A stretch of 64,000 nucleotides of DNA from Oryzisolibacter propanilivorax (GCF_900103645.1 NZ_FNHP01000004.1:248001-312000), one strand, 5' to 3'; shown: positions 52,185 through 61,755, counted from the first letter of the stretch. Program-made: numbers and translations. Notes: a model not told the origin generated them from the letters alone.

Positions 52185-53534
52185 TCAGCCGCCCGCCGCC
52201 GCCCACAGCGCGCGGGCGTGCGAGATGCCGAACAGCACCAGGCCGATCAGGCCGCCGACGATGGTGCCGTTGATGCGGATGTACTGCAGGTCCGGGCCGA
52301 TGTGCAGTTCGACCAGCCGCGCCGTCTCCTGGGCGTTCCAGCGCTGCACCGTGGCCTCGATGTGCTCGGCCACCGACTGCGCCACGTCGGGTGCGAAAGT
52401 GGCGGCCCACAGCTCCAGGCGCACGTTCAGGCGCACGCGCAGCGCGGCATCGCCGGCCAGCGACATGCCCAGCCACTGGCCCATGCCGGCCACGCGGCGT
52501 GACAGTTCCGAGTCCTCGTCCAGCAGGTCCTGGCGCAGGCGCAGACGCAGGTCGTGCCACAGCTCCTGCACGTACTCGCCCAGCAGCGCGTCGCTCTGCA
52601 GGTAGCTGCGCACCTCCTGGCCGCGCCGCTCCCATTCCGGGTCCTGCTGCAGGCGCTCGATGAGCCGGGCGATGGCGCCATCCAGGGCCTCGCGCAGCTC
52701 ATGGCGCGGGTCTTCGGCGATGCTTTGCAGCAGCGTCTCCACCGCATGCGTGATGGCGCCGGCGCCCTTGCCCGACAGCCAGTCGGTAGGCAGCATTTTC
52801 TGCTTCAGCGGGTGCTCGCGGCGCAGCCACTGCACCAGCGTATCAGCGATGAACTGGCGCGTCTCGGGTGAGCGCACGGTGTCGCCCAGGCGTGCCAGCA
52901 ACGCGTCCAGCAGCGCCTGGTGCCGGCCCTCGTGCGTCAGCGCGCCCAGCGCCGAGGCCATGGTGCGCGACACGTCCAGCTGCCCGACCAGCGTGCGCGC
53001 CGCGCGTGCGATGAAGGCCTGGATCTTGCTGTCCTCGACCGTATCCAGCGCGGTCAGCGCCAGCCGCGCCACTTGGCGGCCCAGCAGCTGGGCGTTGGCC
53101 GGCAGCGTCAGCCACTGCGACAGCATGCCGGCCGGGTCGTGCTGGCGGATTAGCGCCACCAGCGACGGCGCGTCCAGAAACTTGTCGCGCACGAAGCCCG
53201 CCAGGTTGCCGCCGATGCGGTCCTTGTTGCGGGCGATGATGTCGGTGTGGCGCGAGACCAGCGGCAGCGGGATGCGCCGGAACAGCGCCGAGACGGCGAA
53301 CCAGTCCGCCAGCGCGCCGACCATCGCCGCCTCGGCCACGGCGCGCAGGCAGCTGGTGGCCAAGCCCGTGGGCAGGAAATGCGTGACCGCGAAGACCACG
53401 ATCACCGCCAGCAGCAGCCCGGTGGCCTGGCGCTTGGCGCGCGCCAGCTGGCGCGCGTGGCTGTCCGGCGGCAGGGGCGGCTGCAGATCAGGGGCAGCGG
53501 CCGCCGCGGCGCGCTGCAGGGGAGAGGCTTGCAT
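52185..53534 (-). CDS. DUF445 family membrane protein
   Basis: 449 aa. One N-terminal membrane segment (about 41-60, GLLLAVIVVFAVTHFLPTGL), a DUF445 core with AALADWFAV-like sequence (GALADWFAVSALFRRIP), a long helical region and a C-terminal membrane segment (INGTIVGGLIGLVLFGI). YjiN-like; function unknown. The start could be 53534 or the ATG four codons upstream at 53546; no Shine-Dalgarno decides. Confidence 0.87.
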   Translation of the reverse strand: MQASPLQRAAAAAAPDLQPPLPPDSHARQLARAKRQATGLLLAVIVVFAVTHFLPTGLATSCLRAVAEAAMVGALADWFAVSALFRRIPLPLVSRHTDIIARNKDRIGGNLAGFVRDKFLDAPSLVALIRQHDPAGMLSQWLTLPANAQLLGRQVARLALTALDTVEDSKIQAFIARAARTLVGQLDVSRTMASALGALTHEGRHQALLDALLARLGDTVRSPETRQFIADTLVQWLRREHPLKQKMLPTDWLSGKGAGAITHAVETLLQSIAEDPRHELREALDGAIARLIERLQQDPEWERRGQEVRSYLQSDALLGEYVQELWHDLRLRLRQDLLDEDSELSRRVAGMGQWLGMSLAGDAALRVRLNVRLELWAATFAPDVAQSVAEHIEATVQRWNAQETARLVELHIGPDLQYIRINGTIVGGLIGLVLFGISHARALWAAAGG

Positions 53535-53643
53535 GCGCCGCAGCATAGACCGGCGCCTGCCGCCGCGTCCATGCCGGGCTGTAGGAAAGGGCAGCCGGCG
53601 CGCGTGCTCCCACCGCGCCAGTGCCGCGCCCTGTCCGCTCCAG

Positions 53644-54789
53644 TCAGGCCGTGGCCGGCACGCCGATGCGGTCCAGCGCGGCGCGCAGATGGCCCACCGT
53701 GCGCTCGACGTTGTGCCACTTCTCCAAACCGAACAGACCGATGCGGAAGGTCTGGAAGTCCGGCCCCTCGCCGCACTGCAGCGGCACCCCGGCGGCGGTC
53801 TGCAGGCCGGCCTCCAGGAATTTCTTGCCGTTTTGCAGGCCCGGGTCGGTGGTGTAGCTGACCACCACGCCCGGCGCCTTGTACCCTTCGGCGGCAACGC
53901 TCGGGAAACCGCGCGACTCCAGCAGCTGACGCACCTGGGCGCCCAGCGCGATCTGCTCGTCGCGCACCTTGTCGAAGCCGTAGGCGCGCGTCTCCAGCAT
54001 CACGTCGCGCAGCAGCACCAGCGCGTCGGTTGGCATGGTGGTGTGGTAGGCGTGCTGGCCCTTTTCATAGCCTTCGGCGATCTGCATCCATTTCTTCAGG
54101 TCGCACGAGAAGCTGGAGCTCTGCGTGTGCTCGATGGCCGCGCGGGCGCGCTCGGACAGCATCACCATGGCGCAGCACGGCGAGCCGCTCCAGCCCTTTT
54201 GCGGCGCGCTGATCAGCACGTCCACGCCGGTCTTTTCCATGTCCACCCACATCGCGCCGGAGGCCACGCAGTCCAGCACGAACAGCGCACCGACTTCGTG
54301 CGCCGCATCGGCCACGGTGCGCAGGTAGTCGTCGGGCAGGATGATGCCGCTGGCGGTCTCGACGTGCGGGGCGAACACGACCTTCGGCTTTTCCGCGCGG
54401 ATGGTCGCAGCAACCTCGTCGGCCGGGCACGGCGCCCAGGGCGCCTGGCTGCCGCCTGCCTGCTGGCGCGCCTTGCACACCACCGAGCCGCCACCCAGGC
54501 CGGCATCGGCGTCGAAGATCTGCGTCCAGCGGTAGCTGAACCAGCCATTGCGCACGATCAACACCTTCTGCTGGTTGGCGAACTGGCGCGCCACGGCCTC
54601 CATGCCGAAGGTGCCGCTGCCGGGTACCAGCACCGCGGTGCGGGCGTGGTAGACCTCCTTGAGCGTCGCCAGGATGTCCTGCATCACGCCGACGAAGCGC
54701 CGGGACATGTGGTTGAGCGCGCGGTCGGTATAGACCACGGAAAATTCGAGCAGGCCGTCGGGGTCGATGTCGGGCAGCAGTCCGGGCAT
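53644..54789 (-). CDS. Class V aminotransferase (alanine/serine-glyoxylate type)
   Basis: 381 aa PLP enzyme. The PLP-binding lysine is Lys198 in SAPQKGWSG, and the cofactor-binding GSGTFGMEA and DCVASGAM segments are intact. The family transfers amino groups between alanine or serine and glyoxylate or pyruvate. A GGAG stands 9 bases before the ATG at 54789. With purU and a GlcD-like oxidase nearby, a glyoxylate/glycine link is possible but unproven. Confidence 0.9.
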   Translation of the reverse strand: MPGLLPDIDPDGLLEFSVVYTDRALNHMSRRFVGVMQDILATLKEVYHARTAVLVPGSGTFGMEAVARQFANQQKVLIVRNGWFSYRWTQIFDADAGLGGGSVVCKARQQAGGSQAPWAPCPADEVAATIRAEKPKVVFAPHVETASGIILPDDYLRTVADAAHEVGALFVLDCVASGAMWVDMEKTGVDVLISAPQKGWSGSPCCAMVMLSERARAAIEHTQSSSFSCDLKKWMQIAEGYEKGQHAYHTTMPTDALVLLRDVMLETRAYGFDKVRDEQIALGAQVRQLLESRGFPSVAAEGYKAPGVVVSYTTDPGLQNGKKFLEAGLQTAAGVPLQCGEGPDFQTFRIGLFGLEKWHNVERTVGHLRAALDRIGVPATA

Positions 54790-54936
54790 GGGGAAGGTTC
54801 TCCGAAAAAAGGACCGGCGCCGGAGGCCGGCGCCGAATCGGGTCAGCTTACCACCGGGCTGTCGCCCCTGGCAGCGCCGTGGCTGCGGCCAGGCCCTGCG
54901 CCAGCGCCCCGGCTTCACGCCCGTGGGTTCAGGACG

Positions 54937-54997
54937 TTTTAAGGCTTTAGCCCATATTCCGTAACGGCTTGCAGCTATCGTTTTTGATAGTCTGGCA
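54937..54997 (+). repeat. Comamonadaceae-type intergenic repeat, copy 10
   Basis: TTTTAAGGCTTTAGCCCATATTCC, ACGGCTTGCA and core GCTATCGTTTTTGATAGT (54974-54991). Lies between the class V aminotransferase and yggS genes. Confidence 0.7.
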
Positions 54998-55000
54998 TTG

Positions 55001-55735
55001 TTAGCCGGCGAGCTCCGCCCGCGTCGGGCGCGCACCGAAGATGCCGCTGCCCACGCGCACCAGCGTGCTGCCGGCCGCCACGGCGGCCTCCAGGTCGGCG
55101 GTCATGCCCAGCGAGACGGTGTCGAACTGCGCCAGCCCCGGCGCGCCCGAGGTGGCGATAGCATCGAACACCGCGCGCACGCGCGCATGCAGCGCGCGCT
55201 GCGCCTCGAAGCCTTCCACCGGATCGGGGATCGCCATGACTCCGCGCAGCACCAGGCGCGGCAGCCGCGCCACGGCCTGCGCCAGCGCCAGCGCGTCCTG
55301 CGGCGCCGCGCCGGATTTGGTGGCACCGCCATCGACGTTGACTTGGATGCAGACGTTGAGCGGCGCCAGGCTGGGCGGGCGCTGCGCGGACAGGCGCTCG
55401 GCGGTCTTCAGCCGGTCGATGGTGTGCGCCCAGTCGAAATGCTCGGCCACCAGCCGGGTCTTGTTGCTCTGGATCGGGCCGATGCAGTGCCAGTGCAGGT
55501 CATCGGCCAGCTGTGGTGCCAGCGCGCGCACGGCGGCGATCTTGTCCACGCCTTCCTGCAGGTAGTTTTCGCCGAAGGCACGCTGGCCGGCTTGCGCCGC
55601 CGCCAGCACAGCGTGGGCATCGAAGGTCTTGGAAACCGCCAGCAGGCCGACGGCCTGGGGTGGGCGCCCGGCCGCGTGGCAGGCCTCCCGGATGCGGGCG
55701 TGCACGTGTTCCAGTCGCTCGGCAATCGTCGCCAT
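55001..55735 (-). CDS. yggS: YggS family PLP homeostasis protein
   Basis: 244 aa, alanine-racemase N-terminal fold. PLP lysine is Lys36 in AVSKTF; GENYLQEGVDK, WHCIGPIQSNK and SLGMTADLEAAV are family hallmarks. It binds PLP and helps balance B6 vitamers without racemase activity in known members. It is divergent from pilT, an arrangement common in Gram-negative bacteria. Confidence 0.95.
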   Translation of the reverse strand: MATIAERLEHVHARIREACHAAGRPPQAVGLLAVSKTFDAHAVLAAAQAGQRAFGENYLQEGVDKIAAVRALAPQLADDLHWHCIGPIQSNKTRLVAEHFDWAHTIDRLKTAERLSAQRPPSLAPLNVCIQVNVDGGATKSGAAPQDALALAQAVARLPRLVLRGVMAIPDPVEGFEAQRALHARVRAVFDAIATSGAPGLAQFDTVSLGMTADLEAAVAAGSTLVRVGSGIFGARPTRAELAG

Positions 55736-55788
55736 AATGTTTGTCCAGACGTATCCAAAACCCGTGATTTTCAGGTCAGGACATTCTC

Positions 55789-56832
55789 GTGGACATCACC
55801 CAGCTGCTGGCCTTCGGCGTGAAGAACAAGGCCTCGGACCTGCACCTGTCAGCCGGCCTGCCGCCGATGATCCGCGTGCATGGCGACGTGCGCCGCATCA
55901 ACGTCGATGCACTGGACCACAAGACGGTGCACGCCATGGTCTACGACATCATGACGGACTCGCAGCGCAAGGCCTACGAGGAGTTCCTGGAGGTTGATTT
56001 CTCATTCGAGATCGAGGGGCTGGCGCGCTTTCGCGTCAACGCCTTCAACCAGTACCGGGGCGCGGGGGCGGTGTTCCGCACCATCCCGAGCAAGATCCTG
56101 ACACTGGAGCAACTCGGCGCGCCGAAGATCTTCGCCGACCTGGCGCTCAAGCCGCGTGGCCTGGTGCTGGTCACGGGCCCGACCGGCTCGGGCAAGTCGA
56201 CCACGCTGGCGGCGATGATCAACTACCTGAACGAGAGCAGCTACGGCCACATCCTGACGGTGGAGGACCCGATCGAGTTCGTGCACGAGTCCAAGAAATC
56301 GCTCGTCAACCAGCGCGAGGTGGGGCCGATGACGCTGTCGTTCTCGGCCGCGCTGCGCTCGGCGCTGCGCGAGGACCCGGACGCGATCCTGGTGGGCGAG
56401 ATGCGCGACCTGGAGACCATCCGCCTGGCCATGACCGCCGCCGAGACCGGCCACCTGGTGTTCGGCACGCTGCACACGTCGAGTGCCGCCAAGACCATCG
56501 ACCGCATCATCGACGTCTTCCCGGCCGAGGAAAAGGAGATGGTGCGCGCCATGCTGTCGGAGTCGCTGCAGGCCGTGATCTCGCAGACCCTGTGCAAGAC
56601 TCGCGACGGCCAGGGGCGCGTGGCGGCGCACGAGATCATGCTGGGCACCAGCGCCATCCGCAACCTGATCCGCGAGGCCAAGGTGGCGCAGATGTACTCG
56701 GCCATCCAGACCGGCAACAGCGTCGGCATGCAGACGCTGGACCAGAACCTGACGGATCTGGTGCGGCGCAGCGTCATCAGCCCGGCCGAGGCACGGGCCA
56801 AGGCCAAGATCCCGGAGAACTTCCCCGGCTGA
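55789..56832 (+). CDS. pilT: Type IV pilus retraction ATPase PilT
   Basis: 347 aa, GTG start (MDITQLLAFGVKNKASDLHL). Walker A GPTGSGKST (130-138), Asp box and Walker B (DPDAILVGEMRD), His box (TGHLVFGTLHT) and the PilT-specific AIRNLIRE are present. A hexameric cytoplasmic motor that depolymerises the pilus for twitching. Followed 67 bases later by pilU. Confidence 0.97.
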   Translation: MDITQLLAFGVKNKASDLHLSAGLPPMIRVHGDVRRINVDALDHKTVHAMVYDIMTDSQRKAYEEFLEVDFSFEIEGLARFRVNAFNQYRGAGAVFRTIPSKILTLEQLGAPKIFADLALKPRGLVLVTGPTGSGKSTTLAAMINYLNESSYGHILTVEDPIEFVHESKKSLVNQREVGPMTLSFSAALRSALREDPDAILVGEMRDLETIRLAMTAAETGHLVFGTLHTSSAAKTIDRIIDVFPAEEKEMVRAMLSESLQAVISQTLCKTRDGQGRVAAHEIMLGTSAIRNLIREAKVAQMYSAIQTGNSVGMQTLDQNLTDLVRRSVISPAEARAKAKIPENFPG

Positions 56833-56899
56833 CGCGGCGCGCCGCCGCTGCCGTCCCCAATGCCGCCCCCGCCGGGCGGCCCATGAAAGCCACTGCACC

Positions 56900-58036
56900 A
56901 TGGAACGCGATCAGGCCAGCAAATTCATCAACGACCTGCTCCGGCTGATGGTCAGCCGCGGCGGCAGCGACCTGTTCATCACTGCCGAGTTCCCGCCGGC
57001 CATCAAGGTCGACGGCAAGGTCACCAAGGTCTCGCCGCAGCCGCTCACCCCCGGCCACACGCTGGCGCTGGCGCGCTCGATCATGAGCGACCGGCAGATC
57101 GCCGACTTCGAGCGCACCAAGGAGTGCAACTTCGCCATTTCGCCGGCCGGCATCGGGCGCTTTCGCGTCAACACCTTCGTGCAGCAGGGCCGGGTCGGCA
57201 TGGTGATGCGCTCGATCCCCACCCGGCCGCCGACCATCGACGGCCTGGGCATGCCGCAGGTGCTCAAGGAAGTCGCCATGGCCAAGCGCGGGCTGTGCAT
57301 CCTGGTGGGCGCCACCGGCTCGGGCAAGTCGACCACGCTGGCGGCGATGCTGGACTGGCGCAACGAGAACTCGCACGGCCACATCATCACCGTGGAAGAC
57401 CCGGTGGAATTCGTGCATGCGCACAAGAACTGCGTGGTCACGCAGCGCGAGATCGGGCTGGACACCGACAGCTGGGAGATCGCGCTGAAGAACACCCTGC
57501 GCCAGGCGCCGGACGTGATCCTGATGGGCGAGATCCGCGACCGTGAAACCATGGAGCACGCGGTGGTGTTTTCAGAGACCGGCCACCTGTGCCTGGCCAC
57601 GCTGCACGCCAACAGCGCCAACCAGGCGCTGGACCGCATAGTCAACTTCTTCCCCGAGGAGCGGCGCGAGCAGCTGCTGATGGACCTGTCGCTGAACCTG
57701 CGCGCCATGGTCTCGCAGCGCCTGATCCCGCACCAGAACGGCAAGGGCCGCGCGGCCGCCGTGGAGGTCATGCTGAACACCCCGCTGATCGCCGACCTGA
57801 TCTTCAAGAACGAGGTGGTGGAGATCAAGGAGATCATGAAGAAGAGCCGCAACCTGGGCATGCAGACCTTCGACCAGTCGCTGTTCGACCTGTTCGAGGC
57901 CAATGTCATCACCTATGAGGACGCGCTGCGCAACGCCGACTCGGTGAACGACCTGCGGCTGCAGTTCAAGCTCTCCAGCCAGCGCCTGAAGACCACCGAC
58001 TTGGCGGCAGGCACCGAGCACCTGACCATCATCTGA
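56900..58036 (+). CDS. pilU: PilT-like accessory ATPase PilU
   Basis: 378 aa. Walker A GATGSGKST (137-145), VILMGEIRDRETME and TGHLCLATLHANSAN are intact. In place of PilT's AIRNLIRE it reads LIADLIFKNE, which marks it as PilU. It assists PilT in pilus retraction under load. Same operon as pilT. Confidence 0.96.
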   Translation: MERDQASKFINDLLRLMVSRGGSDLFITAEFPPAIKVDGKVTKVSPQPLTPGHTLALARSIMSDRQIADFERTKECNFAISPAGIGRFRVNTFVQQGRVGMVMRSIPTRPPTIDGLGMPQVLKEVAMAKRGLCILVGATGSGKSTTLAAMLDWRNENSHGHIITVEDPVEFVHAHKNCVVTQREIGLDTDSWEIALKNTLRQAPDVILMGEIRDRETMEHAVVFSETGHLCLATLHANSANQALDRIVNFFPEERREQLLMDLSLNLRAMVSQRLIPHQNGKGRAAAVEVMLNTPLIADLIFKNEVVEIKEIMKKSRNLGMQTFDQSLFDLFEANVITYEDALRNADSVNDLRLQFKLSSQRLKTTDLAAGTEHLTII

Positions 58037-58085
58037 TCCCTCGGCGTCCTTCTATCCTTCCCTGGCCTCCTCAACTTTCACGCCC

Positions 58086-59021
58086 ATGACACCCAGCATC
58101 CAGCCCCGCACCTACGACACCCCGAAACCCCGCCGCGTCGCCTTCCTGGGCCTGGGCGTGATGGGCTACCCGATGGCCGGGCACCTGGCGCGCGCCGGCC
58201 ATCAGGTGACGGTGTACAACCGTACCCACGCCCGGGCCGAAGCCTGGCGCGAGGAATTCAACGCACAGGCCGAAGGCGGGCATCCGGCGCACACGCCGCG
58301 CGAAGCCGTGCAGGAAGCAGACATCATCTTCAGTTGCGTGGGCAACGACAACGACCTGCGTAGCGTGGTGCTGGGGCCGGAAGGCGCGTTCGCCGGCATG
58401 CGCGCCGGCGCCATCTTCGTCGACCACACCACTGCCTCGGCAGCGGTGGCGCGCGAGCTATATGACGCAGCGCGCGAGCGTGGCCTGCAGTTCCTGGACG
58501 CGCCCGTCTCGGGCGGCCAGGCCGGCGCTCAAGGCGGGCAGCTGACGGTGATGTGCGGCGGTGACGCGGCAGCGTTCGAGCAGGTGCGGCCGGTGGCGCT
58601 GGCCTTTGCGCGCGCGGTCACGCATGTCGGCGAAAGCGGCGCCGGTCAGCTGGCCAAGATGGTCAACCAGGTATGCGTCGCGGGCGTGCTGCAGGGTCTG
58701 TCGGAAGCGCTGGCCTTCGGCATGCGCGCCGGCCTGGACATGCCGCAGGTGCTGGAGGTGATCGGCCAGGGCGCGGCGCAAAGCTGGCAGATGGACCACC
58801 GCGGCCCCACCATGCTGCAGGGACAGTTCGATTTCGGCTTCGCCGTGGACTGGATGCGCAAGGACCTGGGCCTGGTGCTCGACGAGGCCCGGCGCAACGG
58901 CGCGCGCATGCCGGTGACGGCTCTGGTGGACCAGTTCTATGCCGATGTGCAGGAGTCCGGCGGGGCCCGCTGGGACACTTCCAGCCTGATCACCCGCCTG
59001 CTGCCGCCGCAGCCCTCCTGA
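58086..59021 (+). CDS. NAD(P)-dependent oxidoreductase, 3-hydroxyisobutyrate dehydrogenase family
   Basis: 311 aa. N-terminal Rossmann motif GLGVMGYPMAGHLARAGH, substrate motif DAPVSGGQAGAQGG and catalytic lysine in GAGQLAKMVNQ. The family acts on beta-hydroxy acids such as 3-hydroxyisobutyrate, tartronate semialdehyde or gamma-hydroxybutyrate; the exact one is not determined. Begins 49 bases after pilU. Confidence 0.9.
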   Translation: MTPSIQPRTYDTPKPRRVAFLGLGVMGYPMAGHLARAGHQVTVYNRTHARAEAWREEFNAQAEGGHPAHTPREAVQEADIIFSCVGNDNDLRSVVLGPEGAFAGMRAGAIFVDHTTASAAVARELYDAARERGLQFLDAPVSGGQAGAQGGQLTVMCGGDAAAFEQVRPVALAFARAVTHVGESGAGQLAKMVNQVCVAGVLQGLSEALAFGMRAGLDMPQVLEVIGQGAAQSWQMDHRGPTMLQGQFDFGFAVDWMRKDLGLVLDEARRNGARMPVTALVDQFYADVQESGGARWDTSSLITRLLPPQPS

Positions 59022-59056
59022 ACCACTGCTCGCAGCGCCCGCTTAGACGGGCACGA

Positions 59057-59719
59057 TCACGGCTTGGCAGGGGTCGAGGCGGCCGCCGGGTCCTGCGTCA
59101 CCGGAGCCGCCAGCTGGCGGCTGAGCTCCTCCTCGGTCAACACCTCGAACACCCGCACCACCTTGCGCACGCCATCGACACCGCGCGCGATCTCGGCGGC
59201 GCGCTTGGCCTCGCGCTGCGTGACCCGGCCCATCAGGTACACCACGTTGCGCTCGGTCACGACCTTGAAGGCGCTGGCCGACAGGTCGCGCGCATCCACC
59301 AGGCTGGCGCGCACCTTGCCGGTGATGAAGGTATCGGCGGAACGCTGGGACAGCGAAGTCTGCGCCATCACGCCGACATCGTTCACGATGGATTGCACGT
59401 TCTCGACGGTACGCACCACCTGTTCCACCTTCTGCACGTCCCCAGCGCTGCTGGCCTCGCCGGTGAGCAGCACTTGGCGGTTGTAGCTGGTGACATTGAC
59501 GTGCACGCGCTCGCCCAGGGTTTCACGGATGCGGTTGGCAGCGCGCAGCTCGATGCCCTCGTCTTCGACCTGAGCGCCGGTGGTGCGCCGGTCCACGGCG
59601 ATCAACGTGCCCACCACGGCGCTACCGCCGATGACCAGCGGTACGCACGCCGTCAGGCTGGCGGCCAAGCTGGCGGTTGCAAGCACGGCCAGCGTGCCGC
59701 GCGTCAGGAACGGGTTCAT
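59057..59719 (-). CDS. dolP: BON domain lipoprotein DolP/YraP-like
   Basis: 220 aa. Lipobox SLTAC (Cys25) followed by two BON domains (about 55-120 and 130-200). In E. coli DolP supports outer-membrane integrity and BAM function. Its ATG overlaps the diaA stop (ATGA). The gene order rsmI / yraN-diaA-dolP is that of E. coli, which supports the assignment. Confidence 0.9.
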   Translation of the reverse strand: MNPFLTRGTLAVLATASLAASLTACVPLVIGGSAVVGTLIAVDRRTTGAQVEDEGIELRAANRIRETLGERVHVNVTSYNRQVLLTGEASSAGDVQKVEQVVRTVENVQSIVNDVGVMAQTSLSQRSADTFITGKVRASLVDARDLSASAFKVVTERNVVYLMGRVTQREAKRAAEIARGVDGVRKVVRVFEVLTEEELSRQLAAPVTQDPAAASTPAKP

Positions 59720-60312
59720 AGCATGATCTCCTGGTCTCCAAGCAATAGGGTGTCCACGCTGTCGCACAGGCAGTGCAGCACCAGGGCCTGCACCTCGCGC
59801 ACGCGCGCGGCGCGCTCGTGCATCACGGCGATCTGCACATCGGTCTCGCGCAGCTGCGTGGCCAGTTCGCCACCGTCGCGGCCATAGCAGGCGATCACGG
59901 TCATGTCGCGTTCGTGCGCGGCCTGCACCGCTTGCAGCAGGGCCGTGTCGCTGCCAGCCATGGTGAGTACCAGCAGCACGTCACCAGCCTGCCCCAGCGC
60001 CCGCACCTGGCGTGCCAAGCGTGTGTCGCCGAGGCCGGCATCGCTGCACAGCGACCAGGTCGCGTCGGGAACCAGCGCCAGCGCGGCCAGCTCCGGGCGG
60101 TCGCGTTCGAAACCGGTGACGCACATCGCGGCGAACTGCTGCGCCAGCGCACCGCACGGACCGACGCCGCAGGCCAGCAGGCGTGCGCCACTGGTGATGC
60201 AGGCCACCACGGCATGCGCGGCAGCGGCGATGGCGGGGCTGAGGGATTGGGCGGACTGGTATTTGAGGTCCGCGCTGTCGATGAACTGCTGTTGTATGCG
60301 TTGCTCGAGCAT
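59716..60312 (-). CDS. diaA: SIS domain protein DiaA/GmhA-like
   Basis: 198 aa. A sugar-isomerase (SIS) fold with LLACGVGPCGALAQQFAAMC and VLLVLTMAGSD. In E. coli the homologue at this position is DiaA, which stimulates DnaA loading at oriC; sedoheptulose-7-phosphate isomerase (GmhA) is the close alternative. The ATG at 60312 (MLEQRIQQQF) is typical of this group. Lies 59 bases after yraN and overlaps dolP by 4. Confidence 0.88.
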   Translation of the reverse strand: MLEQRIQQQFIDSADLKYQSAQSLSPAIAAAAHAVVACITSGARLLACGVGPCGALAQQFAAMCVTGFERDRPELAALALVPDATWSLCSDAGLGDTRLARQVRALGQAGDVLLVLTMAGSDTALLQAVQAAHERDMTVIACYGRDGGELATQLRETDVQIAVMHERAARVREVQALVLHCLCDSVDTLLLGDQEIML

Positions 60313-60371
60313 GGGCCGGGGATGATACCCGCGGCTTCTGTAGCAGGACGCAACAGGCGGGTGCGCCTCGC

Positions 60372-60773
60372 TCAGGCACCGTCCGCGTCGAAGGCGGCAC
60401 GCAGCCACTGCAGGCTCTGGGGCTCGATCAGCACCACATCGAAGCGGCACGGCGGCGGCGCCGGCAGGCGCATCAGGTAGCAGCGCGCAGCGAAGACGAT
60501 GCGCCGGCGCTTGGCCGCGCCGATGCTGCCGCCGGCACCGCCATGACCGGTCCCCGAGCGGCTGCGCACTTCGACGAACACCAGCGTGCCGTCGCGCTCG
60601 CGCAGGATCAGGTCGATCTCGCCACCGCCGCGGCCGGCGGTTCGATAATTGCGCGCTACCAGCGTCAGGCCAGCGGCCAGCAGGTGGTCCAGCGCCTGAT
60701 CCTCCGCTGCCTGGCCCCTGGCACGGGTGGTATCAGGGCTGGAAGCTGGCCGTATCCGTTCGAGGAATCCCAT
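60372..60773 (-). CDS. yraN: YraN family (UPF0102) nuclease-like protein
   Basis: 133 aa. Endonuclease-like core GGGEIDLILRERDGTLVFVEVRSR carries the Asp, Glu and EVR residues of a restriction-like active site. Cellular role unsettled. ATG 60773 is preferred to ATG 60782 because AAGGA lies 9 bases upstream. Its start shares base 60773 with the divergent rsmI TTG start. Confidence 0.88.
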   Translation of the reverse strand: MGFLERIRPASSPDTTRARGQAAEDQALDHLLAAGLTLVARNYRTAGRGGGEIDLILRERDGTLVFVEVRSRSGTGHGGAGGSIGAAKRRRIVFAARCYLMRLPAPPPCRFDVVLIEPQSLQWLRAAFDADGA

Positions 60774-61690
60774 TGAATCCATCCTTTGCCCAGGCCCTGA
60801 TTGCCGCCCGCGATGCCGCGGCCAGTCAGCATTATCCGCAGGCCGCCCTGTACGTGGTGGCCACGCCCATCGGCAACTTGGCCGACATCACCCTGCGCGC
60901 GCTGCATGTGCTGCAGCTGGTGGACATCATCGCCTGCGAGGACACGCGCCACACCCAGGCACTGCTGCGTGCCTATGGCATCGACAAGCCGGCCGGCAGC
61001 TTGGTGGCGCTGCACCAGCACAATGAGGCCCAGGCGGCCCAGCAGGTGCTGGCACGGCTGCAGCAGGGGCAGCGCGTGGCCTATGTCAGCGACGCCGGCA
61101 CGCCGGGCGTGAGTGATCCGGGTGCCCGTTTGGTGGACAGCATCACGGCCGCCGGCATGCGCTGCATTCCACTGCCAGGGGCCAGCAGCGTGACCACGGC
61201 GCTGTCCGCGGCAGGCGCCATCGGCACGGGCAACCACAGTACAGGCTTCTTGTTCGCGGGGTTTTTGCCGTCCAGGGGCGCGGAGCGTCGTACAGCGGTG
61301 CAGGCACTGGCCGGCGAGCCGCGCAGCGTGTTGATTCTGGAAGCGCCGCACCGTATCCGCGATTTGGCACAAGCGCTGGGAGTGCTGGGTACGCGCCGCG
61401 TGACGCTGGCGCGCGAGCTGACCAAGCAGTTCGAAGAAATCACCAGCCATGTGGCGCAGGACCTGGACGCTTGGCTGGAGGCAGCGCCACAACGCAGCAA
61501 AGGAGAATTCGTGGTCGTGCTGCATCCAACGGAGTTGGCGCCGCAGCAATCCCAGGCACTGGACGTGCTGCGCCTGTTGCTGCAGGAACTGCCGACCAAG
61601 ACCGCGGTGCGACTGGCCGCCCAGATCACCGGCGCCGCGCGCAACACGCTCTATGACGCTGCCCTGCAAGAAAAAAGCACGGGAAGCTGA
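60773..61690 (+). CDS. rsmI: 16S rRNA (cytidine(1402)-2'-O)-methyltransferase RsmI
   Basis: 305 aa, TTG start with GAGGA 6 bases upstream. Tetrapyrrole-methylase fold with YVVATPIGNLADITLRAL, CEDTRHTQALL and PLPGASSVTTALSAAG. It 2'-O-methylates C1402 in the ribosomal decoding centre. The divergent yraN start shares its first base. Confidence 0.96.
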   Translation: MNPSFAQALIAARDAAASQHYPQAALYVVATPIGNLADITLRALHVLQLVDIIACEDTRHTQALLRAYGIDKPAGSLVALHQHNEAQAAQQVLARLQQGQRVAYVSDAGTPGVSDPGARLVDSITAAGMRCIPLPGASSVTTALSAAGAIGTGNHSTGFLFAGFLPSRGAERRTAVQALAGEPRSVLILEAPHRIRDLAQALGVLGTRRVTLARELTKQFEEITSHVAQDLDAWLEAAPQRSKGEFVVVLHPTELAPQQSQALDVLRLLLQELPTKTAVRLAAQITGAARNTLYDAALQEKSTGS

Positions 61691-61755
61691 AGGCGAGCTG
61701 CGCAGCAAAGCCATCCGGGCCGGGATGGCCTGCAATGCCGCTCAAGCAGACAAAA

